Assembly (NCBI GenBank): GCA_003116855.1
Contig: BEWT01000012.1
Coordinates: forward strand, 87,366-151,365
Length of the DNA: 64,000 nucleotides
Direction of reading: 5' to 3'
DNA from: Desulfurococcaceae archaeon AG1
GTDB taxonomy: Archaea > Thermoproteota > Thermoprotei_A > Sulfolobales > AG1
Shown here: positions 15,981-24,797 of the stretch, piece after piece
Layout of the letters: each line of letters begins with the position of its first letter
Position numbering within the stretch: position 1 is the first letter of the stretch
Notes under the pieces: generated by a model
Seen by the model: the letters and a program-made list of their open reading frames with translations, nothing else
Databases searched by the model: none
What the model was told of the DNA's origin: nothing
Position numbers and translations under genes: made by a program

Positions 15981-17225
15981 TTACTCATACCTCAGAGCCC
16001 TCACAGGCTCCATCCTAGAAGCCCTCCAGGCGGGGTATAGCCCAGCAGCAATGCTCACCGCAACAGCTAGAGCAAAGGCAGCTAGAGTTATATCTATTGG
16101 TATCACAGGAGAGTAGGATAGTGAGAACTGCTGTCCCTGTTGCTGGAAGCCCGGACCCCCTGGGCCTCTCGGTTGTGGGGGTCTTAGAAAGGAGCTGAGG
16201 ATCTGGGGGAGGATCTGTGCACCCATAGCCCCGGCAGCTATCCCTATAATGCCTCCTATGATCCCTATGAGCGATGCTTCAAGAAGGTATAGGATCAATA
16301 CATCCCTGTTTCTGAAACCAACGGCCTTCATAACACCTATCTCTCTAGTCCTCTCTAGAACGGTGATCATCATTATATTCATTGTTCCAAGCCCTGCAAC
16401 GCTGAGCGAGATCCCTGCTATCGATGCTAGGAGGAGTCCGAACTGACCTATTATGGTGGATACCGTCTGGCTCAGCTGCTGTACAGTAAGGATCTGGACG
16501 TTATTGCCATATATGGTATTGAGATTACTAGATAGATCGTTAACAGCATCCACACTTACAGCTTTTACTATTAACATGTTATAAGACCTCCTATTAAGGA
16601 TCTTCATCAACTGGTCAAGAGGGAGAAAGAGAGACGAGTCTGGCGAGACAAAAACCGTCGAGCCATACTGAGCCATGATCCCTACAACCTGTAGCTGGAT
16701 CCTCTGTGTGAACCGCCCAAAGCCTATCTCGATGGTTAGTGGCTGTCCAACATATATAGATTGCGAGCCACCCTGGTCGGGAGGAAATGCTATAGTATAT
16801 CCGACAAGCGCTACTGGGACAGGGGCGTCTGGATATATGGATCCGTCTACTATCTTTACATCGCCTAGAAGAGCCTCTAAATCGCTGCTCCTTATCCCAA
16901 CCAGTGTTACCTGTACCTGCTGTCCAGATCTATAGATAGTTGCCGGGGTCTGGATGATCGGGATCACTCTTTCTACGTTCTGGAGCTCGGAGATCCTGAT
17001 CACATCGACCTGTGTGAGGGTAGACCCCCTAGGGGTTATCACTATCGTGGACGGGCCAAGCTTATACAGAGTATCTATGACGCTCTGCTGGATCCCCATT
17101 GTCTGGGCTACAAGGGCTATAATGCTAGCAACACCTATAGCGACGCTAAGTATTGTGAGACCCGTTCTTAGCCGCCTCTGGGAGAGATCCTTTAGAGCTA
17201 TTTTGACTAGATCTTGGTATCTCAT
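15981..17225 (-). CDS. ABC transporter permease, MacB/FtsX type
   Basis: A 414-residue membrane protein with the MacB/LolC topology: one N-terminal transmembrane helix (TGLTILSVAIGVASIIALV), an extracellular domain of about 210 residues, and three C-terminal helices (about 265-300, 315-345 and 375-400). It starts RYQDLVKIALKDLSQRRLRTGL, the classic family opening. The frame extends further upstream, but the ATG at 17225 has a GGAGGAG ribosome-binding site and overlaps the upstream gene by four bases (ATGA). Such permeases are mechanotransmitters, not channels, moving lipids, peptides or surface proteins. The tail between the last helices is Pro/Gln/Gly-rich, which is unusual. Third gene of a tightly overlapping ABC operon. 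Confidence 0.88.
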   Translation of the reverse strand: MRYQDLVKIALKDLSQRRLRTGLTILSVAIGVASIIALVAQTMGIQQSVIDTLYKLGPSTIVITPRGSTLTQVDVIRISELQNVERVIPIIQTPATIYRSGQQVQVTLVGIRSSDLEALLGDVKIVDGSIYPDAPVPVALVGYTIAFPPDQGGSQSIYVGQPLTIEIGFGRFTQRIQLQVVGIMAQYGSTVFVSPDSSLFLPLDQLMKILNRRSYNMLIVKAVSVDAVNDLSSNLNTIYGNNVQILTVQQLSQTVSTIIGQFGLLLASIAGISLSVAGLGTMNIMMITVLERTREIGVMKAVGFRNRDVLILYLLEASLIGIIGGIIGIAAGAMGAQILPQILSSFLRPPQPRGPGGPGFQQQGQQFSLSYSPVIPIDITLAAFALAVAVSIAAGLYPAWRASRMEPVRALRYE

Positions 17226-20200
17226 TTTCTCCTCCCTACATAGACCCCGGCTATGAATGCTATAACAGCTGCTATGGCTATATAGACCCACCAGTAGGTG
17301 CCTAGTTCGAGTAAACCTGATCCACTGGTGCTTCTCGGAGTTGTGGTAGTCCTCAAACCTGTACCGAGGATCACTGGGATCGATATGTTGACGGTGTTAA
17401 GGGTTCTTAGGTTATCATAGTATGTGATCTGGATAGGGATCTCGTACCTACCCGGGCTTGTTGTGTTGGGGGCTATAAGGGTTATTGTGAATGTGGTTGG
17501 TGAGTTCACCTGCATATCGCCTATAAATACAGATCTAGACCCGAAGATCCTGAAGTCCCGAGTCGGTAGAGGAGTTGCCGTAACAGCTGAAGCTGTGATC
17601 GTTCCTTGGTTGGTGAGCGTCACCGTTATAGAGAACACCTGTCCCGGCGAGGGGGTCTCAGGGATCACTGTATAGTCGGTTACCCTAAGCTCTATAATAC
17701 CCCTCGAGACAACACCAACACTCTTCACCTCTTGGTAGAATGTTCCATCTATATAGTATCTGAGATCTACCTGGAGGATGGCTGTCGATGCAGTAGCGGG
17801 TACATATATCTTCGCTGGGATCCCTATCTGCTCCCCGATCGATAGTCTTTTTACCTTAAACGCTGTTGTTCCGATCACCAATAGCTGTCCCGCAACCCCT
17901 ATGGATATGGTTATATTATCTATATTCTGAGAGCCTGTGTTCTTTAGATATATGGTCGCATTATTAATGATCCCTGTGACAAGAACCTGAGGATCTATTG
18001 TTATCTCTATAGGCGATACTATGGGCTGTATCAATACTATGAGGGATAGATCGCGGGTCTCGGTCTTAAGAGATCCTGATTGATCATAGTATGTGAGCGT
18101 TATTCGCACATTGCTTGTGCTATACATCTGCTGAGGTATAGCGGAAGGTCTTGCCATAAAGATCGTGAGCTGCGATGTCCAAACGCCTCCTCCAGGAAGA
18201 TCCCCTACATAGATCCTGCCATCGCTGTTCACCAAAGCCAGAGAGGATGATGGTGTTATTGTAAGCGATAGATTATATACTGGAGCGCTACCTCTATTAA
18301 CAATATATAGGGAGAGGTTGTTAAGCCCGGGCTGTATAGTGTTGCTAGATATATTGATAACTATCTGTGGCTGCTCCGAAGAGACTACATAGAATCCCAG
18401 TTGCTGGGACGATGCCCTGGCAACACCGTATTGATCTATATAGTTGATCGTGAACGTTAGGATGATTGTTAAGCCTGCGGCCGATGACGGTACATAGATC
18501 TGGTAGCTTACGATGGAACTCATACCAGGGTTAAGGGTGCCTAGCACTTGGCTTGGTGTGAGGCTTGCAGACCCCTGTAGCTGTGTTGAAACCCCTATGC
18601 TTACATTATATATAGTCGCGTCACCCAAATTACTCACCCTGACCGAGAGGTTGTTTATAGAGCCTGGCGTGAGATTTGCTGTTAACGGTTCCAGGAGGAT
18701 CAATGGCTGTTTCTGGGGGCTGATTAATAATCCCAGCTGTTGTGAGTAGTTCCTCGGATAATCATAAGGATCTATATATGAGATCGCTACTAGTAATGAG
18801 AGCGGTGATTGCTGTGCCGATGGCGGGATATATATGTTTATTGAGAGTGAGCCGCTCTCACCTGGCTGTAGATCTAGTTTCCCCTGGTCATAGCTAATGA
18901 CAGAGCCTATAGAAGGCTGGATAGACATTATACCTATCTGCCTAGCAGGCCCTGTACCGTTATTAGTGATCAAAAGCACCACAGTATTTACAAACCCAGG
19001 TTCTAGCGATCGATTAGCAGCCCTAATATATAGATCCACCCTGCCCCTTATGTCAAGCAAAACCGGGACTGTCTGGCTATACCCAGACCTGCTCTGTGTA
19101 TCCCAGGTTATCGCTAAAGCTGCTCCATATAGGCCTGTCTTAATACTCGGGTCTATGCTTACCTGGTAAGCGAGCTGGACTATGCTGTTGGGCTGTATAG
19201 ATGGGATATATTGAGAGGCGCTCCGCTCGTTCGGAAGGATCCTTATACCGTTTGGAGGGAGTAGCGTGAAGTTAGCATTATAGGCAGTACTATTACCAAC
19301 ATACCTAACAGCTATAACCAGAGACACTCCGGAGTCGCCCGGGCCAACCTGGATCTGTTGCTGGAGAGACCCCCAGCCAGCTGATAAAGTCTGGAAATAC
19401 CCTGGCTGGTACTCCACGGCGAGACTTATTGCTAACAGATCGCTTCTCTGAACACCGGATCTATCTGTATAGCTGAGCTGGATCTGCATGGTGATTATTT
19501 GAGGAGCCTGCGATCCAACATATAGGTTAAACGAAAGATCCTTATACCCCGATGGTGCTAGATCTCCTATGAAGAAACGAGCATCGCTTCCCACAATAGC
19601 TGCTTGCTGCGAAGAAGTCACGCTAGCAATAACGTTATATATCCCTGAGGATCCCTTGTTGGTTATTCTGATCGAGACATTATTGATCTGGCCTGCTATA
19701 ACGCTCTGGGTTAAGGGAGTCACAGAGATCATTTGGGGAACCTGCTGCCCCACATAGAAGCCTATTGACTGTGATAGTGTTTTCACAGCATAGTATGGGT
19801 TTATATACGAGGCGATGACCACGAGACTTAGTGCCTGTAGTGCTGAGGATGGGGGCACATAGACCAGGATCTTGGCATCCCTATACTCGCCCGGAGGGAT
19901 CAGATCTATAGATAGTGGTGTTGATAATATCGAACCCGGGCCTTGTAGGTTATAGCTGAGGCTGAGGTTATATGCTGGTCCCGAGCCCCTATTATATATT
20001 CTGAGCGTGATCTCATTTATATCGCCTGGGCTAAGATTTCTTGGTGATGCGTCGAATACAAGATCCGCTCTACCCCTGAGATCTATTGTCACGTTCAGGC
20101 TCTGCTTTATTATTAGTGACTGTGTCTGCCCCATAATATCAAGGATCGCTGTATATGTCCCCAGACTGGTATCCGGGCTTATAGAGATGGGGAATGTTAA

Positions 20201-20494
20201 AGGCACTATAGATCCTGGTGTAACTGGACCGCTATAGGCGGTAACATTACTCTCGCCAGATATGCTGAGAAATCCCCCGGGTAGGCTGAGATTAGCCATA
20301 AGGCTTATTAGATTCACAGATCCATTATATTGTATATATATTGTTAGAGGGACACTGAGATCTCCTGGAGACGCCTCAGCCCCCCACAAGACATTAACTA
20401 CCCTGAAGTACTGGGTCTCTGATAAAACAATCGGGGTTAATGAAATTGTGAGCAGGGTTATAAGCACTATAGCTAACGAGACCCTTGCCATCAT
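17222..20494 (-). CDS. Large surface protein with about nine Ig-like repeats and C-terminal membrane anchor
   Basis: A 1090-residue exported protein. An N-terminal signal sequence (about residues 3-26) precedes roughly nine tandem beta-sandwich units of 105-125 residues of the CARDB/NEW3 type. Each has a PG-x-NN-x-S/T-hydrophobic-N-x-G core and a closing YIDxY segment, as in TPGSINNLSVRVSNLG. Units 1-2 and 4-5 resemble each other as pairs, both ending in DLRGRADL/DIRGRVDL, which suggests duplication of a larger block. A Thr/Ser linker and one transmembrane helix (VYIAIAAVIAFIAGVYVG) with a positive tail end the protein. It is translated between the ABC ATPase and permease with 4-base overlaps on both sides, so it is likely the surface component of that machine. 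Confidence 0.8.
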   Translation of the reverse strand: MMARVSLAIVLITLLTISLTPIVLSETQYFRVVNVLWGAEASPGDLSVPLTIYIQYNGSVNLISLMANLSLPGGFLSISGESNVTAYSGPVTPGSIVPLTFPISISPDTSLGTYTAILDIMGQTQSLIIKQSLNVTIDLRGRADLVFDASPRNLSPGDINEITLRIYNRGSGPAYNLSLSYNLQGPGSILSTPLSIDLIPPGEYRDAKILVYVPPSSALQALSLVVIASYINPYYAVKTLSQSIGFYVGQQVPQMISVTPLTQSVIAGQINNVSIRITNKGSSGIYNVIASVTSSQQAAIVGSDARFFIGDLAPSGYKDLSFNLYVGSQAPQIITMQIQLSYTDRSGVQRSDLLAISLAVEYQPGYFQTLSAGWGSLQQQIQVGPGDSGVSLVIAVRYVGNSTAYNANFTLLPPNGIRILPNERSASQYIPSIQPNSIVQLAYQVSIDPSIKTGLYGAALAITWDTQSRSGYSQTVPVLLDIRGRVDLYIRAANRSLEPGFVNTVVLLITNNGTGPARQIGIMSIQPSIGSVISYDQGKLDLQPGESGSLSINIYIPPSAQQSPLSLLVAISYIDPYDYPRNYSQQLGLLISPQKQPLILLEPLTANLTPGSINNLSVRVSNLGDATIYNVSIGVSTQLQGSASLTPSQVLGTLNPGMSSIVSYQIYVPSSAAGLTIILTFTINYIDQYGVARASSQQLGFYVVSSEQPQIVINISSNTIQPGLNNLSLYIVNRGSAPVYNLSLTITPSSSLALVNSDGRIYVGDLPGGGVWTSQLTIFMARPSAIPQQMYSTSNVRITLTYYDQSGSLKTETRDLSLIVLIQPIVSPIEITIDPQVLVTGIINNATIYLKNTGSQNIDNITISIGVAGQLLVIGTTAFKVKRLSIGEQIGIPAKIYVPATASTAILQVDLRYYIDGTFYQEVKSVGVVSRGIIELRVTDYTVIPETPSPGQVFSITVTLTNQGTITASAVTATPLPTRDFRIFGSRSVFIGDMQVNSPTTFTITLIAPNTTSPGRYEIPIQITYYDNLRTLNTVNISIPVILGTGLRTTTTPRSTSGSGLLELGTYWWVYIAIAAVIAFIAGVYVGRRK

Positions 20495-21186
20495 TGCTTC
20501 CTTACCTCCTCCTTCACCACTACTCCGTCTCTTAGGTATATTATCCTTTTTGTAGCCCAGGCAACCTCCATGTTATGTGTAACTATTATTACTGTGACAC
20601 CGCGCTCCTCATTGATCCTTTTGAGAAGATCTACAACCACCTTGGCACTAGCACCATCGAGATTCCCTGTAGGCTCGTCAGCCAACACTATGCTGGGGTC
20701 GTTTGCTAGAGCCCTAGCTATAGCTACCCTCTGCTGCTCCCCGCCACTTAGCTCTAAGGGTTTCTTCCATATTTTATCGCCAAGCCCCAGCTCTTCCAAA
20801 AGCCTTCTAGCCTTCTCCCTCCTCTGCTTTGGAGGTACACCGCTAACGATCATCGGGATCTCCACGTTCTCTATAGCGCTTAGGTAAGGAATCAAGTTAT
20901 ACTGTTGGAACACAAAACCCACAGTCTTATTCCTATACTCAGCAAGTCTGTTATCACTCAAACTCGATATAGGTTGCCCAGAAACACGGATCTCGCCCCT
21001 CGTAGGCCTATCAAGACCACCTATTAGGTGGAGAAGTGTGGATTTACCGCTCCCAGAAGGCCCTACTATAGATACAAAGCTCCCCTTATCTATAGAGAGA
21101 CTCACACCCCTAAGGGCTGGGTAGTCTATAACCCCAACCCTATAGATCTTCCACACATTATCAAGCTCTATAAATGCTCCACCCAC
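20491..21186 (-). CDS. ABC transporter ATP-binding protein, LolD/MacB type
   Basis: A 231-residue ATPase with Walker A GPSGSGKST (about 41-49), a Q-loop (FQQYN), signature LSGGEQQR, Walker B IVLADEPTGNLD and a switch histidine (VTHN). The EPTGNLD form and overall length are typical of the LolD/MacB subclass that powers FtsX-like permeases. GTG start. It overlaps the surface-protein gene by four bases and opens the three-gene operon. It drives extracellular conformational work in the permease partner at 15981-17225. Confidence 0.93.
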   Translation of the reverse strand: MGGAFIELDNVWKIYRVGVIDYPALRGVSLSIDKGSFVSIVGPSGSGKSTLLHLIGGLDRPTRGEIRVSGQPISSLSDNRLAEYRNKTVGFVFQQYNLIPYLSAIENVEIPMIVSGVPPKQRREKARRLLEELGLGDKIWKKPLELSGGEQQRVAIARALANDPSIVLADEPTGNLDGASAKVVVDLLKRINEERGVTVIIVTHNMEVAWATKRIIYLRDGVVVKEEVRKQ

Positions 21187-21303
21187 ACAACATGCCCATT
21201 TATGAAGCCCTATAGTAGCTTAATAAGGTTAACCATAGGCCATAATACTGGGTCGCTATAACCAGAGGGTTGGCCAGGGTTTAAATAACCATGGGCTCTA
21301 TCC

Positions 21304-21804
21304 CTATATCTCGCGGCGAGATGCCCTCTTTATCGGTACTATTTCCTGTTCGTCTGGACGCCATCTAAATATGTTTAGATATGTGCCCCAGTGGATCAGG
21401 CATTCAATGGCCTCAGAAGCTTTTGTTCCATAGAGCTCTTCTAACATGCCTCTCAGCTCTTCTATCTGTATCGAGCCTTTCTCGTTGAGCATTTTAACTA
21501 TACTAGATATAGGCTCGATCCCTATTACTAGGTTTCTGAGGATCTTCTTAATACTCCTAGAATCGGCTTTGGCAACCTCTTTACCTGTATCTGTGATCAC
21601 GAGATCCCCTTTCTCTAGGCGGACAAGACCCATGGATTCAGCGACATCTATCACGTTTGGCAAGAGCCCTGCATCAGCGTCTATAACCTCACTTATCTTC
21701 GAGGTGTCAGCCAAACCTCCAAGGCTATAGAGAGCCTCGACAAGCCCAACAACCTGGTCTATGGTTACACATATAGGGAGGTTTATCTTCCTATGTTGTG
21801 ACAC
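21304..21804 (-). CDS. Stand-alone AAA-associated C-terminal domain protein
   Basis: A 166-residue soluble protein resembling the AAA_assoc_C domain that is normally fused to the C terminus of nitrate/sulfonate-type ABC ATPases. The start LPICVTIDQVVGLVEALYSLGG and the SMGLVRLEKGDLVITDTGKE segment are typical winged-helix-like elements. Here it is separate and divergently transcribed from the NitT/TauT-type permease gene (21880), and the ATPase at 23789 lacks such a domain. It therefore probably regulates or completes that transporter. GTG start after GAGGGA. The shared promoter region 21805-21879 contains CTATATAAGC for the permease. Confidence 0.7.
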   Translation of the reverse strand: MSQHRKINLPICVTIDQVVGLVEALYSLGGLADTSKISEVIDADAGLLPNVIDVAESMGLVRLEKGDLVITDTGKEVAKADSRSIKKILRNLVIGIEPISSIVKMLNEKGSIQIEELRGMLEELYGTKASEAIECLIHWGTYLNIFRWRPDEQEIVPIKRASRREI

Positions 21805-21842
21805 TCCCTCAGACCAGCCTCCTAGAGAATCATATTGTGAAG

Positions 21843-21852
21843 ACTATATAAG
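21843..21852 (+). promoter_or_regulatory. TATA box of the NitT/TauT-type permease gene
   Basis: ACTATATAAG lies about 30-35 bases upstream of the ATG at 21880, giving a transcript with a very short leader. Confidence 0.55.
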
Positions 21853-21879
21853 CACCATAGCTCTCCTGTTATCGGGAAA

Positions 21880-23451
21880 ATGCCAGAGCCCTGGATCTAC
21901 GAGCTATTGGTGAGCACCTCATATACATTGGCTAGGATGGTTGCTGCATACCTACTCTCACTACTAATAGCTATTTTGATCGGGATAACGATGGCTGTTA
22001 ACAGGAAAGCAGAGGTGATCCTCAACCCCTTGATAGATGTGCTCCAATCAATACCCATACTAGGTTTCTTCCCTGCAGCACTGCTAATACTGATAAGGAT
22101 CCTACCACCAGGAGTTGGGGCTGAAGTAGCCTCTGTCTTCCTCATAGTAACCAGCATGGTGTGGAACATGATATACGGTGTATATACTTCGATAAAATCC
22201 CTGGATCGAGGGATAATGGATGTTGCCAAGATCTATAAGATAGGGGTTCTAGCAAAGCTGATAACAATATATCTACCCGCCTCGAAGAACGCTATTGCAA
22301 CCAACTCGCTAATATCCTGGGCCGGGGGCTGGTTCTTCGTAACGGCCGCAGAGATCATATCGCTTGGGAGTGAGGAGTATAGGTTAAGGGGGCTTGGAAG
22401 CTATATAGTGGAGGCTAGTGCTAGAGGGGATCAGGCTGCTCTATATGCTGGTGTAGGGATCCTCATACTAATGATCATGATCACATATCTGCTTATATGG
22501 AATCCCATGATCAGTTTGAGAGGAGAAGCCTACACCATAACACAGCCATCTATAAAGATCCTCTATAAGCTGCTCTCACCAAGATTCTCAGCCCTATCTG
22601 GAAGGCTCTCCACAGGCATATATAGAATCGATGCAGCGTTATCGCCAACGCATAGAGCTAGGAGGTATATCTCTCTATCTGCTGTCATAGCGCTCTTCGC
22701 TTCGATCATTATGCTCTTAACACTGGGTTCTCTCCGAGATATCAGTATTAAGGGAGCTAGTACCTCCGAACCGTTGTTCCAAGCGATGGCAATAGATATG
22801 GCTAACCGTTCTCTAGAAGCTATGTACTCGATCGCGGTAAGCTTCGTGAGAGTCGCTGCTTCACTACTCTTCGGATTACTAGTAACAATATCGCTAGCAT
22901 ATCTCTATATAGTTAACCAAAGATCTATATACTTTCTTCTCTTTATCGGAGAGATCCTATCATCCATACCAGCAACAGTGTGGTGGCCCCTTCTAGCAGA
23001 TGCTGTTAAGAACGGGCTTAGCCCCAACGTGGTCTCAATGATCATAATCATCCAGGGGTCTTTCTGGTACTTGTTCTTCAACCTGTTCTTCTACGGCGTC
23101 CCCTCATTTAGAAGACATCTGATCGAGCTGGCAGAGGTATATAATATCAAAGGAGGCCTCTATGTATCTAAGATCTTCCTCCCAGCTTTATACCCATCCA
23201 TAGCAGCCGGGCTTATATCAGCCTCCGGAGGCGCATGGAACTCCGTGATCGTGGCTGAGTATATAGATATAGGGGATCTCAAGGTAGATCTAGGAGGGAT
23301 CGGAAGCCTAATAGCAAGATCAGCCGCAGGAGGCGATGTAATATCCCTAACTACCTATGTCCTCTACATGGCACTATTTGTAGTGATACTAAACAGAACC
23401 CTGTGGGAAAGGTTGCTCTTTAGAAAAATAAAGAGAAGATACATTATATAG
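21880..23451 (+). CDS. ABC permease, NitT/TauT type, two fused permease domains
   Basis: A 523-residue protein made of two binding-protein-dependent permease domains in tandem: about 1-215 and about 265-520, each with five to six membrane helices and an EAA-like cytoplasmic loop (VAKIYKIGVLAKLITIYLP and LAEVYNIKGGLYVSKIFLP). Ordinary NitT/TauT permeases are about 260 residues and dimerise, so this fused form supplies both halves in one chain. It would import nitrate, sulfonate, cyanate or a similar anion, but the substrate is not determined. The ATPase follows after a 337-base gap. No substrate-binding protein gene is in the vicinity. Confidence 0.87.
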   Translation: MPEPWIYELLVSTSYTLARMVAAYLLSLLIAILIGITMAVNRKAEVILNPLIDVLQSIPILGFFPAALLILIRILPPGVGAEVASVFLIVTSMVWNMIYGVYTSIKSLDRGIMDVAKIYKIGVLAKLITIYLPASKNAIATNSLISWAGGWFFVTAAEIISLGSEEYRLRGLGSYIVEASARGDQAALYAGVGILILMIMITYLLIWNPMISLRGEAYTITQPSIKILYKLLSPRFSALSGRLSTGIYRIDAALSPTHRARRYISLSAVIALFASIIMLLTLGSLRDISIKGASTSEPLFQAMAIDMANRSLEAMYSIAVSFVRVAASLLFGLLVTISLAYLYIVNQRSIYFLLFIGEILSSIPATVWWPLLADAVKNGLSPNVVSMIIIIQGSFWYLFFNLFFYGVPSFRRHLIELAEVYNIKGGLYVSKIFLPALYPSIAAGLISASGGAWNSVIVAEYIDIGDLKVDLGGIGSLIARSAAGGDVISLTTYVLYMALFVVILNRTLWERLLFRKIKRRYII

Positions 23452-23788
23452 CATAATATAGCATACCCCCCGTAACAAGCTGTTCCAGCTTCCATGGATT
23501 GTAGTGATTGCTACTAGTCTTCACGCAAGATCCTCGCTATTTATAGATATGCTTATAGTGAAATACATCGTCAATGCATATCAACAATATATAAAAAAGA
23601 TCTATCTATACTCTGAGAGAAACCCGATAGATCTTGGTCTCTTTCTATACACCATCACGTATAGAGAGGAAACGCTTATTAATCCCACGGCGGTAATGAG
23701 GGCTGGGGAAGGTTTGTACTGAGGATGCTCCTGGCAGTGGTTCTACATCTCGTTGGATCGATTATCATGATAGCTAGTTATATGGGGT
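23452..23788 (+). other. Intergenic gap without a convincing gene
   Basis: This 337-base stretch between permease and ATPase of the same transporter is AT-rich. A 72-codon open frame (23504-23722) has no recognisable sequence and no ribosome-binding site. I see no RNA fold I would defend. AGTTATAT at about 23773 is too close to the ATPase start to be its box A if translation starts at 23789. Confidence 0.4.
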
Positions 23789-24544
23789 GTGGCGGAATTA
23801 GTTGAGGCTCTAGTTATCCTCGATAATATTTCCAAAGAATACGGATCCAGGGGGAAGAGTGTTAGGGTTATTGATAATATCAGCCTTGAGATAGGGAGCG
23901 AGTTCCTAGCAATACTCGGACCCTCGGGGTGTGGAAAGTCAACACTGCTTAGAATGATAGCAGGTGTTGAGAAGCCGAGCTCTGGAAGGATAGTATATAA
24001 GACCCATGATAAGGGTTCTCCTTCTGTAGGTTTTGTCTTCCAGTCCCCCAACCTTATACCATGGCTCACAGCTCTTGAGAACGTTGCACTACCCCTCAAA
24101 GCTAGAGGGATCCCGGCTAGGGAGGCTGAGGAGATTGCGAGAAGATACCTCTCCCTAGTAGGGCTCCAGGAGTTTGAGAACTTCTACCCAGACGAGCTAA
24201 GCGGTGGAATGAAGCAGAGAGTAAACATAGCCAGAGCGCTTAGCGTGGAGCCCGAGATCCTCTTGATGGATGAGCCCTTCTCACACCTAGACCCTCTCAC
24301 CGCAGAGAGCCTAAGGGCAGAGTTGCTGGATATATGGCTATCAGGGGTATCGCCAGTAAAGGCGGTGGTTCTTGTAACCCACGATGTTATAGAAGCCGTA
24401 TATATGGCCGACAGGATCGTTATTCTCACACCAAGACCAGCAAGGATCTCCAAGATCGTGAGTGTGAATCTCCCAAGACCTAGGAACAGGTTATCGCCGG
24501 AGTTCGGGAAGCTAGTAGATCTAGTGTATGAATATGTTAGCTAG
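23789..24544 (+). CDS. ABC ATP-binding protein, NitT/TauT type
   Basis: A 251-residue ATPase: Walker A GPSGCGKST (about 45-53), signature LSGGMKQR, Walker B ILLMDEPFSHLDPLT and the switch His in LVTHDVIEA. The LPWLTALENVALPL segment after the Q-loop and the PRPARI motif near the C terminus are characteristic of SsuB/TauB/NrtD-like proteins. GTG start. It works with the fused permease at 21880-23451. It lacks the AAA-associated C-terminal domain found in many relatives, which is encoded separately at 21304-21804. Confidence 0.9.
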   Translation: MAELVEALVILDNISKEYGSRGKSVRVIDNISLEIGSEFLAILGPSGCGKSTLLRMIAGVEKPSSGRIVYKTHDKGSPSVGFVFQSPNLIPWLTALENVALPLKARGIPAREAEEIARRYLSLVGLQEFENFYPDELSGGMKQRVNIARALSVEPEILLMDEPFSHLDPLTAESLRAELLDIWLSGVSPVKAVVLVTHDVIEAVYMADRIVILTPRPARISKIVSVNLPRPRNRLSPEFGKLVDLVYEYVS

Positions 24545-24590
24545 CAATCCAGTTCTATAATAAGAGTGGGCTGAGGGATTAGTTATAGCA

Positions 24591-24609
24591 CAATACGTGA
24601 TACGTATTG
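24591..24609. repeat. Perfect 8-bp inverted repeat
   Basis: CAATACGT-GAT-ACGTATTG, a perfect palindrome with a 3-base spacer, lies in the gap between the convergent ABC ATPase and amidase genes. It could be a bidirectional terminator stem or a protein site. Confidence 0.5.
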
Positions 24610-24643
24610 AAAATACTTGAGTCTTCGATGGAAAAGATCCTGA

Positions 24644-24667
24644 ATCACCGATCCTAGGATCCGTGAT
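24644..24667. repeat. 24-base near-perfect palindrome
   Basis: The two 12-base arms pair except at one C-C position. The centre is GATCCTAGGATC. It sits 35 bases from another palindrome in the same convergent intergenic gap (24545-24797), consistent with a shared transcription stop region. The flanking A/T-rich sequence is otherwise featureless. Confidence 0.5.
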
Positions 24668-24797
24668 ACATAAGAATAACTTATATCACACTATACCTAA
24701 TGAAACATAGCCCAGATGAAACATATCTCCATTCGGCCGGTAGGATCACGTTGAGATTCCGTTAATCTCTATAGATAGATAGAAAAACACACTATCA

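Noticed and set aside
23504-23722. 72-codon frame in the gap between permease and ATPase
   Set aside because: No ribosome-binding site, low-complexity AT-rich composition and no recognisable protein.
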